A DNA stretch of 10,310 bases from Corynebacterium accolens (GCF_030515985.1 NZ_CP100376.1:512657-522966); one strand, 5' to 3'; shown: positions 1-5,663, counted from the stretch's first letter. The notes: generated by a model from the letters alone, not told the origin. Made by a program: numbers and translations.

Positions 1-1
1 C

Positions 2-745
2 CCCATCCCCAGCGGCATGATCGAAACCGCCGAAAACCTCCGCCGCGAGCGTTCCCTGTCGCGCAAGGATCAGGATGAGCTTGCGGTGCGTTCCCACCAC
101 AACGCTGCCCGCGCGCAGGAGCAGGCGCTTTTCGATACCGAAATCGTCCCCGTCTCCGTCCCCCAGCGCAAGGGTGATCCCATCATCGTGGACAAGGATG
201 AACACGTGCGCGCTGATTCCAGCGTGGAAAAGCTATCCAAGCTCCGCCCGGTGATGGGCAAGCAGGACGACGAGGCCACGGTGACCGCGGGTAACGCCTC
301 CGGTCAAAACGACGGCGCCGCCGCCGTCCTCGTTACCACCCGTGACAAGGCCGACGAGCTTGGTCTCGAGCCGATGGTGGTCTTGAAGGGTTGGGCGCTT
401 GCCGGCGTGGAGCCAGAGCGCATGGGCATCGCACCGGTTGAGGCAACCCGCAAGGTCATGGACCGCCTCGATCTCACCTTCGATGACCTCGATCTCATCG
501 AGCTCAATGAGGCCTTTGCCGCCCAAGCCCTCGCGGTACTAGATCAGTGGGGTATTTCCCCCGAAGATCCTCGCTTGAACCCCAATGGCTCCGGCATCTC
601 GCTGGGCCACCCAGTGGGAGCGACCGGTGCCCGCATCGTGGTTACCGCCGCGCACCACCTGCGCCGCACCGGCGGCAAGCGCGCGCTGGTTACGATGTGC
701 ATCGGCGGCGGCCAGGGCCTTGCCGCCATAATCGAAACCGCCTAG
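2..745 (+). CDS. Thiolase (acetyl-CoA acetyltransferase-like), 5'-truncated by window edge
   Basis: Thiolases condense two acyl-CoA molecules or cleave 3-ketoacyl-CoA; the enzyme is cytosolic and belongs to fatty-acid or acetoacetyl-CoA metabolism. The visible part is the last 247 codons, opening in frame with PIPSGMIETAE, a conserved stretch of the thiolase middle region. Numbering from that Met, the C-terminal catalytic signatures are intact: NEAFA starting at N164, the NPNGSGISLGHP motif with catalytic H198, and MCIGGGQG with the second catalytic C228. The nucleophilic N-terminal Cys lies outside the window. The 'SxxDQDxxAxxSHxxAxxAQ' helix is also present (residues 15-34). The stop codon lies inside the hairpin shared with the convergent phosphatase gene. 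Family assignment is secure. Whether it is biosynthetic (AtoB/PhaA-like) or degradative (FadA-like) cannot be told from this part, so no symbol is given. Confidence 0.93.
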   Translation, partial: PIPSGMIETAENLRRERSLSRKDQDELAVRSHHNAARAQEQALFDTEIVPVSVPQRKGDPIIVDKDEHVRADSSVEKLSKLRPVMGKQDDEATVTAGNASGQNDGAAAVLVTTRDKADELGLEPMVVLKGWALAGVEPERMGIAPVEATRKVMDRLDLTFDDLDLIELNEAFAAQALAVLDQWGISPEDPRLNPNGSGISLGHPVGATGARIVVTAAHHLRRTGGKRALVTMCIGGGQGLAAIIETA

Positions 746-773
746 TCCTCGCAGTGAGGGCCTAGGCGGTTTC
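734..773. terminator. Bidirectional hairpin between convergent thiolase and PAP2 genes
   Basis: A perfect 12-bp inverted repeat (734-745 GAAACCGCCTAG with 762-773 CTAGGCGGTTTC) encloses a 16-base loop that itself contains a CCTC/GAGG pairing. The left arm includes the thiolase stop codon TAG (743-745). The structure sits 17 bp beyond the phosphatase stop on the other strand, so it can serve both genes. No clean T-run follows on either strand, so the evidence for intrinsic termination is the long stem and its position. Confidence 0.7.
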
Positions 774-789
774 GGGGCGGGCGACCAAG

Positions 790-2076
790 CTAGCCTTGGA
801 CGCTCACGCTGCCATCTGCATTGACGTTGACTTGCGCCGCCATGGCACGGGCAACGTTAAGCCGCTGCCAGGAGCCGTCCTTGCCTTGCCAATCCAATGG
901 ATTGCCGGCAGGGCGTGCGGTCTGGCGTAGCACCTCGGCGCGCTGTTCCGGAGTCAGGTCCGGGTGGGAAGCGGCGAGGAGTACCGGGGCGGCCTGCGGC
1001 ACAACCATCGACGCATCCGTCGGATTGCTTGGAGTGAAATCATAATCCAAGAAATCCGTGTATTCGTCTACAGCATCTGTAGTGGATCGGTATTCCTTAC
1101 CATCGGCCCTATCTTGTGCGACGAGTTCTTCTACAGATTTGCCCGTACGCCACTGAATCTCTTCACGAATTTCCTGCGCAGCCTGCTGCAATGCATCGCG
1201 CATGCGGTCATCGTTCAAGCGATCCGCCGCCGCAGCTTGACCGGTCATGCGTCCACCAATGACGTCCAATGGGTAGTGCACACCCAGTACGACGCGGTGG
1301 TTTCCTGCTTCGGCGCCGCGCAGCATTAGTTGCGGGCCTACCTCCGGAAGCATAGAAGCCATCAAAGTGGTGATCCACGTTGCCTGGTTAGTGTGCCCAG
1401 AAGGGAAAGCCGGCGAAGTGGAATAGAGATCCTTCGACTCGTCTTCGTAGCGGTTAATAGCATCGGGTGCCTGCACGAATGGGCGGTCATAGCGGAAGTA
1501 GTACTTTTCTGCGAAGGTGGAGCTAGCCAGTCCACCAGCACGGGCGGCGTAGCCATTGCCCAGCAGGTACTGAGTCTTTGGCAGTCGATGCTCTGCCAAG
1601 GCCTCGCGGAATGCGCCGCCTAGGCTCTCCCCCATGGAGTCAGAAATGGCCTCGAGCATCCCACCGGAGCTTGCCTTGGCATCGGATTGCGCACGGGCGA
1701 TCAGCTCAGGGTCATCGGCAGCCGCATTGTTAATGGCCACTACCTTATCCATGTTTTCTTCAAGGACCTCAGGCTGGTGCTTAATCTGGTCAAACTCGCG
1801 GACAACCTGCCAATAGTTGCCAAATTGGTAGGACGAAATATCGGATTCAAAGCCTGCCAGATAGTCCACACCAAAGGGCTGAGGAACCGGCGCGCCTGGG
1901 TGCTGCACTGGAGAGGGGCCGATACTGGATCCACTGCTAGATCCCTGTACCTGCGGCACCTTGGACGAAAGCTCACCCGCCTGCGCAGCGGGTGCAAAGG
2001 AAGCAACGGTGAAGCTGGCGGCCGCTCCGAGAGCAAGTACTCGACGCGAAACACCACGATTGAAAATACGGGTCAT
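790..2076 (-). CDS. Secreted PAP2-family (class A acid phosphatase-like) phosphatase
   Basis: This is a 428-aa protein with the full PAP2/vanadium-haloperoxidase phosphatase signature. Counting from the ATG at 2076, K191-x6-R198-P is motif 1, PSGHT at 225-229 is motif 2, and R261-x5-H267-x3-D271 is motif 3 (within HRVVLGVHYPLD). A Sec signal peptide is evident: a basic n-region (residues 1-12, MTRIFNRGVSRR), a hydrophobic core, and an APAAQA cleavage site near residue 33. The enzyme should therefore act outside the membrane as a phosphomonoesterase, or on a polyprenyl- or lipid-phosphate; the substrate is not readable. A TTG three codons upstream (2085) is an alternative start. I prefer the ATG because GAAAG lies 9 nt before it, whereas the same purines abut the TTG. 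No C-terminal sorting motif or extra membrane helix is visible. It is monocistronic and convergent with the thiolase. Confidence 0.9.
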   Translation of the reverse strand: MTRIFNRGVSRRVLALGAAASFTVASFAPAAQAGELSSKVPQVQGSSSGSSIGPSPVQHPGAPVPQPFGVDYLAGFESDISSYQFGNYWQVVREFDQIKHQPEVLEENMDKVVAINNAAADDPELIARAQSDAKASSGGMLEAISDSMGESLGGAFREALAEHRLPKTQYLLGNGYAARAGGLASSTFAEKYYFRYDRPFVQAPDAINRYEDESKDLYSTSPAFPSGHTNQATWITTLMASMLPEVGPQLMLRGAEAGNHRVVLGVHYPLDVIGGRMTGQAAAADRLNDDRMRDALQQAAQEIREEIQWRTGKSVEELVAQDRADGKEYRSTTDAVDEYTDFLDYDFTPSNPTDASMVVPQAAPVLLAASHPDLTPEQRAEVLRQTARPAGNPLDWQGKDGSWQRLNVARAMAAQVNVNADGSVSVQG

Positions 2077-2114
2077 ATAACGCAACTTTCAGCTAGAAGT
2101 GATTTCCTCTGCAC

Positions 2115-2157
2115 ACTAACCAGCTAACGTTAAGGAAATATGAACTGCGCGCTAACC
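2115..2157 (-). promoter_or_regulatory. Three GTTAG repeats upstream of PAP2 gene
   Basis: Read on the phosphatase strand, GGTTAG(C/T) or CGTTAG(C) occurs three times: at 2157-2151, 2129-2123 and 2121-2115. The last two are spaced 8 bp apart and the first lies 28 bp away. The middle copy forms part of the palindrome TAACGTTA (2125-2132). All lie 39-81 bp before the ATG, a place where an activator or repressor could bind. The pattern is visible; that it binds a regulator is inference. Confidence 0.3.
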
Positions 2158-2220
2158 TTTCTCAGCGCTTTTTTAAACAAATAGTTATATGACCGCTCAA
2201 GCTAATCGATGCCTCCCTGC

Positions 2221-2346
2221 CTACTCCACCCAGAACCATGTTTCCTCGGACGGTTCGGCACCAGACGCGGACAAGCCCGCCGTGGCGAGTGCAGCAAATG
2301 CCACCGCGGCGGCCATGGCCGAATCTCGCTGCTGATGAAGAATCAT
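2221..2346 (-). CDS. Candidate 41-aa leaderless membrane microprotein
   Basis: This short ORF starts with MILHQQRDSAM, continues with an uninterrupted Ala-rich hydrophobic stretch (residues 11-29, small residues with L and F), and ends in an acidic, aromatic tail (EPSEETWFWVE). That reads as one membrane segment or an uncleaved signal sequence with a short charged tail. It has no Shine-Dalgarno, but a TAGATT -10 hexamer ends exactly 6 nt before the ATG, and a TTTTCA -35 lies 17 bp further upstream, the usual geometry of a leaderless actinobacterial mRNA. It matches no family I recognise. The opposite strand carries a 48-codon ORF over the same DNA, which weakens the coding argument. It could also be a small RNA or chance. 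Confidence 0.4.
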   Translation of the reverse strand: MILHQQRDSAMAAAVAFAALATAGLSASGAEPSEETWFWVE

Positions 2347-2352
2347 TAACTC

Positions 2353-2381
2353 AATCTAGCGCGAATGGGCGCCGATGAAAA
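2353..2381 (-). promoter_or_regulatory. Candidate leaderless promoter for the 41-aa microORF
   Basis: On the - strand a TTTTCA -35 (2381-2376) is followed by a 17-bp spacer and a TAGATT -10 (2358-2353), with the ATG 6 nt downstream (2346). The -10 fits the TANNNT consensus of corynebacterial SigA, and the spacing would place transcription start on the A of the start codon. Confidence 0.45.
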
Positions 2382-2383
2382 CA

Positions 2384-2396
2384 GGAAGGCACTTCC
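2384..2396. repeat. Inverted repeat GGAAG-GCA-CTTCC
   Basis: A perfect 5-bp inverted repeat with a 3-base centre lies just upstream of the microORF -35. It is the first of three consecutive inverted repeats. A role as operator is inferred from position only. Confidence 0.4.
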
Positions 2397-2402
2397 AGCG
2401 GG

Positions 2403-2421
2403 CGGTTTCGGCGCGAAACCG
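2403..2421. repeat. Perfect 7-bp inverted repeat CGGTTTC...GAAACCG
   Basis: CGGTTTC (2403-2409) and GAAACCG (2415-2421) are exact reverse complements around GGCGC. The site lies between the candidate divergent promoters of the microORF and the YtxH-like gene. Size and symmetry suit a dimeric repressor, or a hairpin. No T-run follows, so it is not a good terminator. Confidence 0.5.
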
Positions 2422-2423
2422 TA

Positions 2424-2438
2424 CTTACGCGGTAAGCT
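2424..2438 (+). promoter_or_regulatory. Inverted repeat CTTAC-GCG-GTAAG overlapping a possible -10 (TAAGCT)
   Basis: CTTAC (2424-2428) pairs with GTAAG (2432-2436). The right arm overlaps TAAGCT (2433-2438), which fits TANNNT and could be the -10 for the YtxH-like gene about 45 bp downstream. No matching -35 is seen at 16-18 bp. A second TANNNT, TAGGAT at 2460-2465, competes for the role. Confidence 0.35.
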
Positions 2439-2484
2439 AGAGAGGAACTTTTGCTCGCATAGGATAAAGGGGAATTAGTCAATA

Positions 2485-2766
2485 ATGATCCAATTCGTCT
2501 TCGGCGCCGCCGCAGGGTACGTATTTGGCACCAAAGCGGGCCGCAAGCGCTACCACCAAATGAAAAGCGCCTACCAAAAGACCGTCAACTCCCCCGCCAC
2601 CAAATCCGCGGTGCGTTCCGCGCGCAAGATGGTAGCCAACCGCCTGGATCCCGAGCCACGCATGCGCGAAATCCACGACCTTTCCGAAAAGCGCCGGGGC
2701 AAAGGCAAGGCTCGCGGGAACCAGGCTCCACAGGCAGACCGGATTTATGAACCCGATGAGGATTAA
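2485..2766 (+). CDS. Small YtxH-like membrane-associated protein
   Basis: This 93-aa protein begins with a short hydrophobic, Gly/Ala-rich segment (residues 2-15, IQFVFGAAAGYVFG) followed at once by the basic motif TKAGRKRYHQM. That combination is typical of actinobacterial YtxH-type proteins, which have a glycine-zipper-like membrane anchor and then a cytoplasmic helix. The remainder is basic (residues 17-81, many K/R) and closes with an acidic tail (EPDED). The ATG is preceded by AAAGGGGA (2466-2473) at 11-nt spacing. From memory, a comparably small conserved gene also flanks dnaG in M. tuberculosis, which would make it a conserved neighbour. Function unknown; an envelope-linked or stress-related role is only a guess. 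Confidence 0.8.
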   Translation: MIQFVFGAAAGYVFGTKAGRKRYHQMKSAYQKTVNSPATKSAVRSARKMVANRLDPEPRMREIHDLSEKRRGKGKARGNQAPQADRIYEPDED

Positions 2767-2787
2767 AACCTTTCCCCGTTAGCCCTT

Positions 2788-2840
2788 CCCCGCGCAGCAC
2801 CTGAACTAGCGCTCGAGTGCCTGCCCGGGGATTTTATATA
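2788..2840 (+). terminator. Rho-independent terminator of the YtxH-like gene
   Basis: The left arm CCCCGCGCAGCAC (2788-2800) pairs with GTGCCTGCCCGGGG (2817-2830), with one mismatch and one bulged base. The right arm is followed directly by ATTTTATATA. The dnaG stop (2836-2834 on the - strand) lies in the T-rich tail, so the same stem may also act on dnaG transcripts, though without a T-run on that side. Confidence 0.7.
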
Positions 2841-4753
2841 CCTGGCGTACCGCGAAAGGCGCGGTCATTTAACTCGCGGCGGGCCTGCTCCAAGGCAATG
2901 AGGTCCGCGAACAGGGAGTTATAGCCGGCCTCATCATCGGTAGGCCGCATCCGGCCCAACTGGGCTTTCAGCTGTGCAATCTGATCGCCCACGACGGTTT
3001 CCTGCAGCCGCGAGAGTACGGAATCCGCATATTTTTCTGCGCCTACGTCCGTGGGCAGGATGGCCTCGACTGCCAGCTCGGAGACGAAATTCCTTCCCGT
3101 CAGATCCTGCATTTCCCCAGCAACGGCGGCAATCCAATCCACCCCGGACATAGTGGCGCCCTTGTCTGCCCCGCCCACTGCGGAAATCGCCTGCCGGACA
3201 ATGCGGTAGGCGTCGTTCGTGTAGGCATCGGCAGTAATGCCATCAAAGTACGAGCCAACTACCTCCGGCATCTGCAAGGCCAACTTTAGCGCCTCCCGCT
3301 GCGGCCACAGATGGGTCTCCTTCGGGCTGGGCGGATGGATCATGGGCACATCCTGCTGCGCCGGCTGCGGCTGTGCATTATCAAAGCGGCGTATCGTCGG
3401 CTTATCCGCCTTCTTCGGTTTCTTCGCCTCCGCGCGCACTTGGCGGAGCACCTCTTCCGGATCGTTCCAGCCCACCCAGCCGGCAAGCCGGCGGGCGTAC
3501 TCGCGCTGCAGGGGCTGGTCCCGGATTTGCGCGACGATGGGCACCGCCCGCCGCAAAGCCTGCAAGCGGCCTTCGGCAGTATCAATCCGGAAATCAGCAA
3601 TAACCGACTGAATGACGAATTCAAACATGGGGATGCGGTCTGCCACCAGATCGCGCACCGCGGCATCGCCCTTTTCAAGGCGCAGATCGCACGGGTCCAT
3701 GCCGTCTGGCGCCACAGAGACGAAGGATTGTCCGGTAAATTTCTGCTCCCCGTCAAAGGCACGCATCGCGGCCTTCTGTCCCGCCTCATCACCATCGAAG
3801 GTGTAGATGAGCTCGCCGTGGAAATAGGAATCATCCAGCATGAGCCGGCGCAGCACCTGCAGGTGCTCCCCACCAAAGGCCGTACCGCATGAGGCCACGG
3901 CAGTCTTAATGCCTGCCGCGTACATGGCCATCACATCCGTATAGCCTTCCACCACCACAGCTTGGTGTCCTTCTGCGATATTGCGCTTGGCCAAATCCAG
4001 CCCAAAGAGCACCTTGGACTTGTGATAAAGCATGGTCTCGGACGTATTCATGTACTTGCCCAGCTTGTCATCATCAAAGAGCTTGCGCGCGCCAAAGCCA
4101 ATGACGTTGCCGGAAAGATCCTTAATGGGCCACAGCAACCGGCGGTGAAAACGGTCAATGGGACCGCGCTTGCCCATCTTGGAAATGCCGGCCGCCTCTA
4201 GCTCTTCAAAGGAAAACCCCATGCGCAACAGGTGCTTTGTGGCGGTGTCCCAACCTTCTGGGGCGTATCCGCACTCGAAATCATAAATAACCTCGCGGCT
4301 AAACCCGCGGTCCAGCAAAAAATTGCGCGCCGTTGCCGCCTCCGGGGTTTCCAGCTGCTTCCGGTAGAACTCGTGCACCGCCTTATTCGCAGCGATTAGC
4401 CGCTGCCGAGTACCCGGCTTCTCATTGCGGGCACCGGTCGAGCCGCCCTGGTAATTAATGTGGTAGCCGATCTTCTGCGCTACGGCTTCCACGGCCTCCG
4501 GAAAAGAGACCTGTTCCATTTCCATTAGGAAGCTGAATACATCGCCGCCTTTTCCGGTGGAAAAACAGTGATAATAACCGCGCTGCGGGCGGACGTGGAA
4601 GGACGGTGTCTTTTCATCCTTGAAAGGGCTCAAGCCCTTCAAAGAATCATGCCCTGCTGGTTTGAGCTGCACATATTCGCCTACAATTTCTTCTAAAGGC
4701 GCGCGTTCACGGATAGCTTGGATATCACTGTCCGGAATTCTGCCCTTTGCCAT
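2834..4753 (-). CDS. dnaG: DNA primase DnaG
   Basis: DnaG synthesises RNA primers at the replication fork in complex with the DnaB helicase. The 639-aa length is normal for the family. Domains in order are a CHC2-type N-terminal domain (about 35-100), the RNA polymerase core with RFHRRLLWPI (201-210), FGARKL and KYMNTSET (234-241), a TOPRIM domain with E269 in VVVEGYTDV and D320-G-D322 in FDGDEAGQKAA, a K/P/Q-rich linker (about 443-478), and a helical C-terminal DnaB-binding domain. The zinc-binding motif is strongly eroded. The canonical C-H-C-C positions read S42, K45, C63 and T66 (SPFKDEKTPSF, YHCFSTGKGGD), so only one ligand remains, although EKTPSF is kept. The Ser is shared with mycobacterial DnaG; the Lys and Thr go further. 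The catalytic core is intact, so the gene should be functional. The start is the ATG at 4753. Confidence 0.97.
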   Translation of the reverse strand: MAKGRIPDSDIQAIRERAPLEEIVGEYVQLKPAGHDSLKGLSPFKDEKTPSFHVRPQRGYYHCFSTGKGGDVFSFLMEMEQVSFPEAVEAVAQKIGYHINYQGGSTGARNEKPGTRQRLIAANKAVHEFYRKQLETPEAATARNFLLDRGFSREVIYDFECGYAPEGWDTATKHLLRMGFSFEELEAAGISKMGKRGPIDRFHRRLLWPIKDLSGNVIGFGARKLFDDDKLGKYMNTSETMLYHKSKVLFGLDLAKRNIAEGHQAVVVEGYTDVMAMYAAGIKTAVASCGTAFGGEHLQVLRRLMLDDSYFHGELIYTFDGDEAGQKAAMRAFDGEQKFTGQSFVSVAPDGMDPCDLRLEKGDAAVRDLVADRIPMFEFVIQSVIADFRIDTAEGRLQALRRAVPIVAQIRDQPLQREYARRLAGWVGWNDPEEVLRQVRAEAKKPKKADKPTIRRFDNAQPQPAQQDVPMIHPPSPKETHLWPQREALKLALQMPEVVGSYFDGITADAYTNDAYRIVRQAISAVGGADKGATMSGVDWIAAVAGEMQDLTGRNFVSELAVEAILPTDVGAEKYADSVLSRLQETVVGDQIAQLKAQLGRMRPTDDEAGYNSLFADLIALEQARRELNDRAFRGTPGI

Positions 4754-4759
4754 GGCTAC

Positions 4760-4765
4760 AGACTA
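4760..4765 (-). promoter_or_regulatory. Possible -10 (TAGTCT) for a leaderless dnaG mRNA
   Basis: On the - strand TAGTCT ends 6 nt before the dnaG ATG, the geometry of a leaderless start. No good -35 lies 16-18 bp upstream. GGGGTAG overlaps the hexamer and could instead be read as a ribosome binding site about 10 nt from the ATG, so the two models are not separable by eye. Confidence 0.35.
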
Positions 4766-4894
4766 CCCCGCCCATTTATCGGATGCTTAACTGCCAAAGC
4801 CAGGATGGTCGCATTGGGCGGTGCCACTCAACAAGTACACAGAATCACCGTGTTTTACCCACATGTGTGGCGGCCTCTCCCCGGGTATTCCCAC

Positions 4895-4914
4895 CCCCGT
4901 GACGGGGCAATTTT
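4895..4914 (+). terminator. Small terminator-like hairpin upstream of RNase promoter
   Basis: CCCCG-TGA-CGGGG (4895-4907) is followed by CAATTTT. The stem is short (5 bp, all G-C). It sits immediately before the RNase promoter, so it could block read-in on the + strand or, if transcription began further upstream, attenuate the operon. No + strand gene lies upstream of it within 2 kb. Confidence 0.3.
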
Positions 4915-4919
4915 GAATA

Positions 4920-4948
4920 TTGGCCTTGACACGGTGGACGTTTATGTT
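4920..4948 (+). promoter_or_regulatory. Promoter of the RNase-barstar operon
   Basis: A TTGGCC -35 (4920-4925), a 17-bp spacer and a TATGTT -10 (4943-4948) fit TTGNNN/TANNNT. Transcription would start near 4955, giving a leader of about 24 nt before the RNase ATG. An exact TTGACA (4926-4931) overlaps the spacer but has no -10 at proper distance. Confidence 0.5.
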
Positions 4949-4978
4949 TTCGAGATATTTCCTGCAACAATAGGGAGC

Positions 4979-5401
4979 ATGTCCAAGTCCAAAGCGTCTA
5001 AGAAATCGCTTCCAGTGGCCCTTGGTGGACTCGCCATCGTCGCAGGTGCTAGCTACTTCGGCTTCGACCTCGGCGGTGATGAGGATGCAACGTCGACGGA
5101 TGAGACCTGCGCTATTTCTTCCCTTCCCAGCGAGGCCGAAGAAACCGCAGGCGATATTCTCGCCGGTGGCCCCTATGACTACCCCGACAATGACAATTCC
5201 CATTTTGGCAATTATGAAGGCGTCCTCCCCAAGCAGGCGCAGGACTACTACCGCGAGTACACGGTAGAAACCCCTGGCAGTAACCATCGCGGTTCGAGGC
5301 GCATCGTCACCGGCGGCGGCACCGAAACCGACCCCGATGTGTGGTACTACACCGACGACCATTACCAAACATTCTGTTCTATCCCGGACGCAGAGGACTA
5401 A
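4979..5401 (+). CDS. Membrane-anchored/secreted guanyl-specific ribonuclease (RNase Sa/barnase superfamily)
   Basis: This 140-aa protein should cleave RNA 3' of guanosine outside the cytoplasmic membrane. Residues 42-138 follow Streptomyces RNase Sa closely: TCAISSLPSEA, the GVLP segment, EYTVETPG, RGSRRIVTG and DHYQTF. The catalytic set is complete: E93 (general base, E54 in RNase Sa), R104 and R108 (R65, R69), and H128 (general acid, H85), with a 4-residue insertion between R108 and H128. C44 and C133 could form the single disulfide, though the second Cys is not where RNase Sa has it. The N-terminus is K-rich, then hydrophobic (about 11-28), with no obvious AxA site, so it may stay anchored. 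A polyacidic spacer (GGDEDATSTDE) precedes the domain. The ATG is chosen because MSKSKASKKS is a natural signal n-region; its AGGGAG is only 1-2 nt away, so initiation may be weak. It is followed by a barstar-like gene. Confidence 0.93.
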   Translation: MSKSKASKKSLPVALGGLAIVAGASYFGFDLGGDEDATSTDETCAISSLPSEAEETAGDILAGGPYDYPDNDNSHFGNYEGVLPKQAQDYYREYTVETPGSNHRGSRRIVTGGGTETDPDVWYYTDDHYQTFCSIPDAED

Positions 5402-5403
5402 TA

Positions 5404-5637
5404 GTGCACCGCATTTTAATTACGGAACCCATCCGTACCCGTACGGATTTCTTCAATGCCTTAGGACGCACCCATGGTTGCGTGGATTGTGGCCCGCGCA
5501 GCCTAGAGGATCTAGCTAAATTCCTACGCGAGAATGAGGTCTCCACCATCGTCGCAGCCAACATGGAAATGGAATTGGATGACTTCGCGGCCATCGCGGC
5601 CATCGCCCAGGATGAAGGCGTTAGGCTCGCACGCTAA
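5404..5637 (+). CDS. Barstar-like ribonuclease inhibitor
   Basis: The product is 77 aa and likely the cytoplasmic inhibitor that protects the cell from the upstream RNase. It starts with GTG two bases after the RNase stop, with AGAGGA (5392-5397) 6 nt before it, so the two genes are translated as one unit. Against mature barstar (numbering recalled) it aligns without gaps through residue 41: I10-R11, D15, L20, L34, L37 and L41 fall at identical positions. The nuclease-contacting positions differ: D35 is E35, W38 is A38 and D39 is K39, with D36 next to them. The rest alternates as expected for a small alpha/beta fold (VSTIVAA strand, FAAIAAIAQDEG helix). The context makes the role strong; sequence similarity alone is modest. 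It could be an inhibitor with altered contacts, or one that has lost function. Confidence 0.75.
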   Translation: MHRILITEPIRTRTDFFNALGRTHGCVDCGPRSLEDLAKFLRENEVSTIVAANMEMELDDFAAIAAIAQDEGVRLAR

Positions 5638-5663
5638 TAGCTACTCTGCAGATGCTGACATTC

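Larger units (their letters stand above)
2077..2484. other. Gene-poor divergent region with candidate regulatory sites and a microORF
   Basis: About 0.4 kb separates the phosphatase (-) from the YtxH-like gene (+). From left to right it contains the phosphatase leader with three GTTAG elements, a weak hairpin-T6 on the + strand, a candidate 41-codon ORF on the - strand, that ORF's promoter, three inverted repeats in a row, and the YtxH-gene leader. No tRNA, transposon end or other RNA gene was recognised. No convincing -35/-10 pair was found for the phosphatase gene. Confidence 0.6.

Noticed and set aside
964..1623. + strand open frames within the phosphatase gene
   Set aside because: They overlap the PAP2 catalytic motifs on the other strand and have no start signals or recognisable protein features.
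2149..2174. GCGCT...AGCGC hairpin followed by T6 on the + strand
   Set aside because: No + strand gene lies upstream for it to terminate, the stem is only 5 bp and the loop is 10 nt; on the - strand no T-run follows.
2189..2335. 48-codon + strand ORF (begins MTAQANRCLPAYS)
   Set aside because: It has no ribosome binding site and no promoter at the right distance; its Ala/Ser-rich sequence is what results from reading the opposite strand of the Ala-rich microORF.
4864..4875. CCACATGTGTGG near-palindrome between dnaG and the RNase gene
   Set aside because: The arms are separated by only two bases, nothing else marks it as an operator, and short matches of this kind are expected by chance.
4718..4978. 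N-terminal extension of the RNase frame upstream to 4718
   Set aside because: It would overlap the dnaG start, and its 87 extra residues place ordinary soluble sequence before an obvious signal sequence; the promoter at 4920-4948 lies inside it.
5341..5403. Earlier ATG start for the barstar-like gene
   Set aside because: It would overlap the conserved RNase C-terminus including H128, and the alignment with barstar begins exactly at the GTG at 5404, which has its own AGAGGA.
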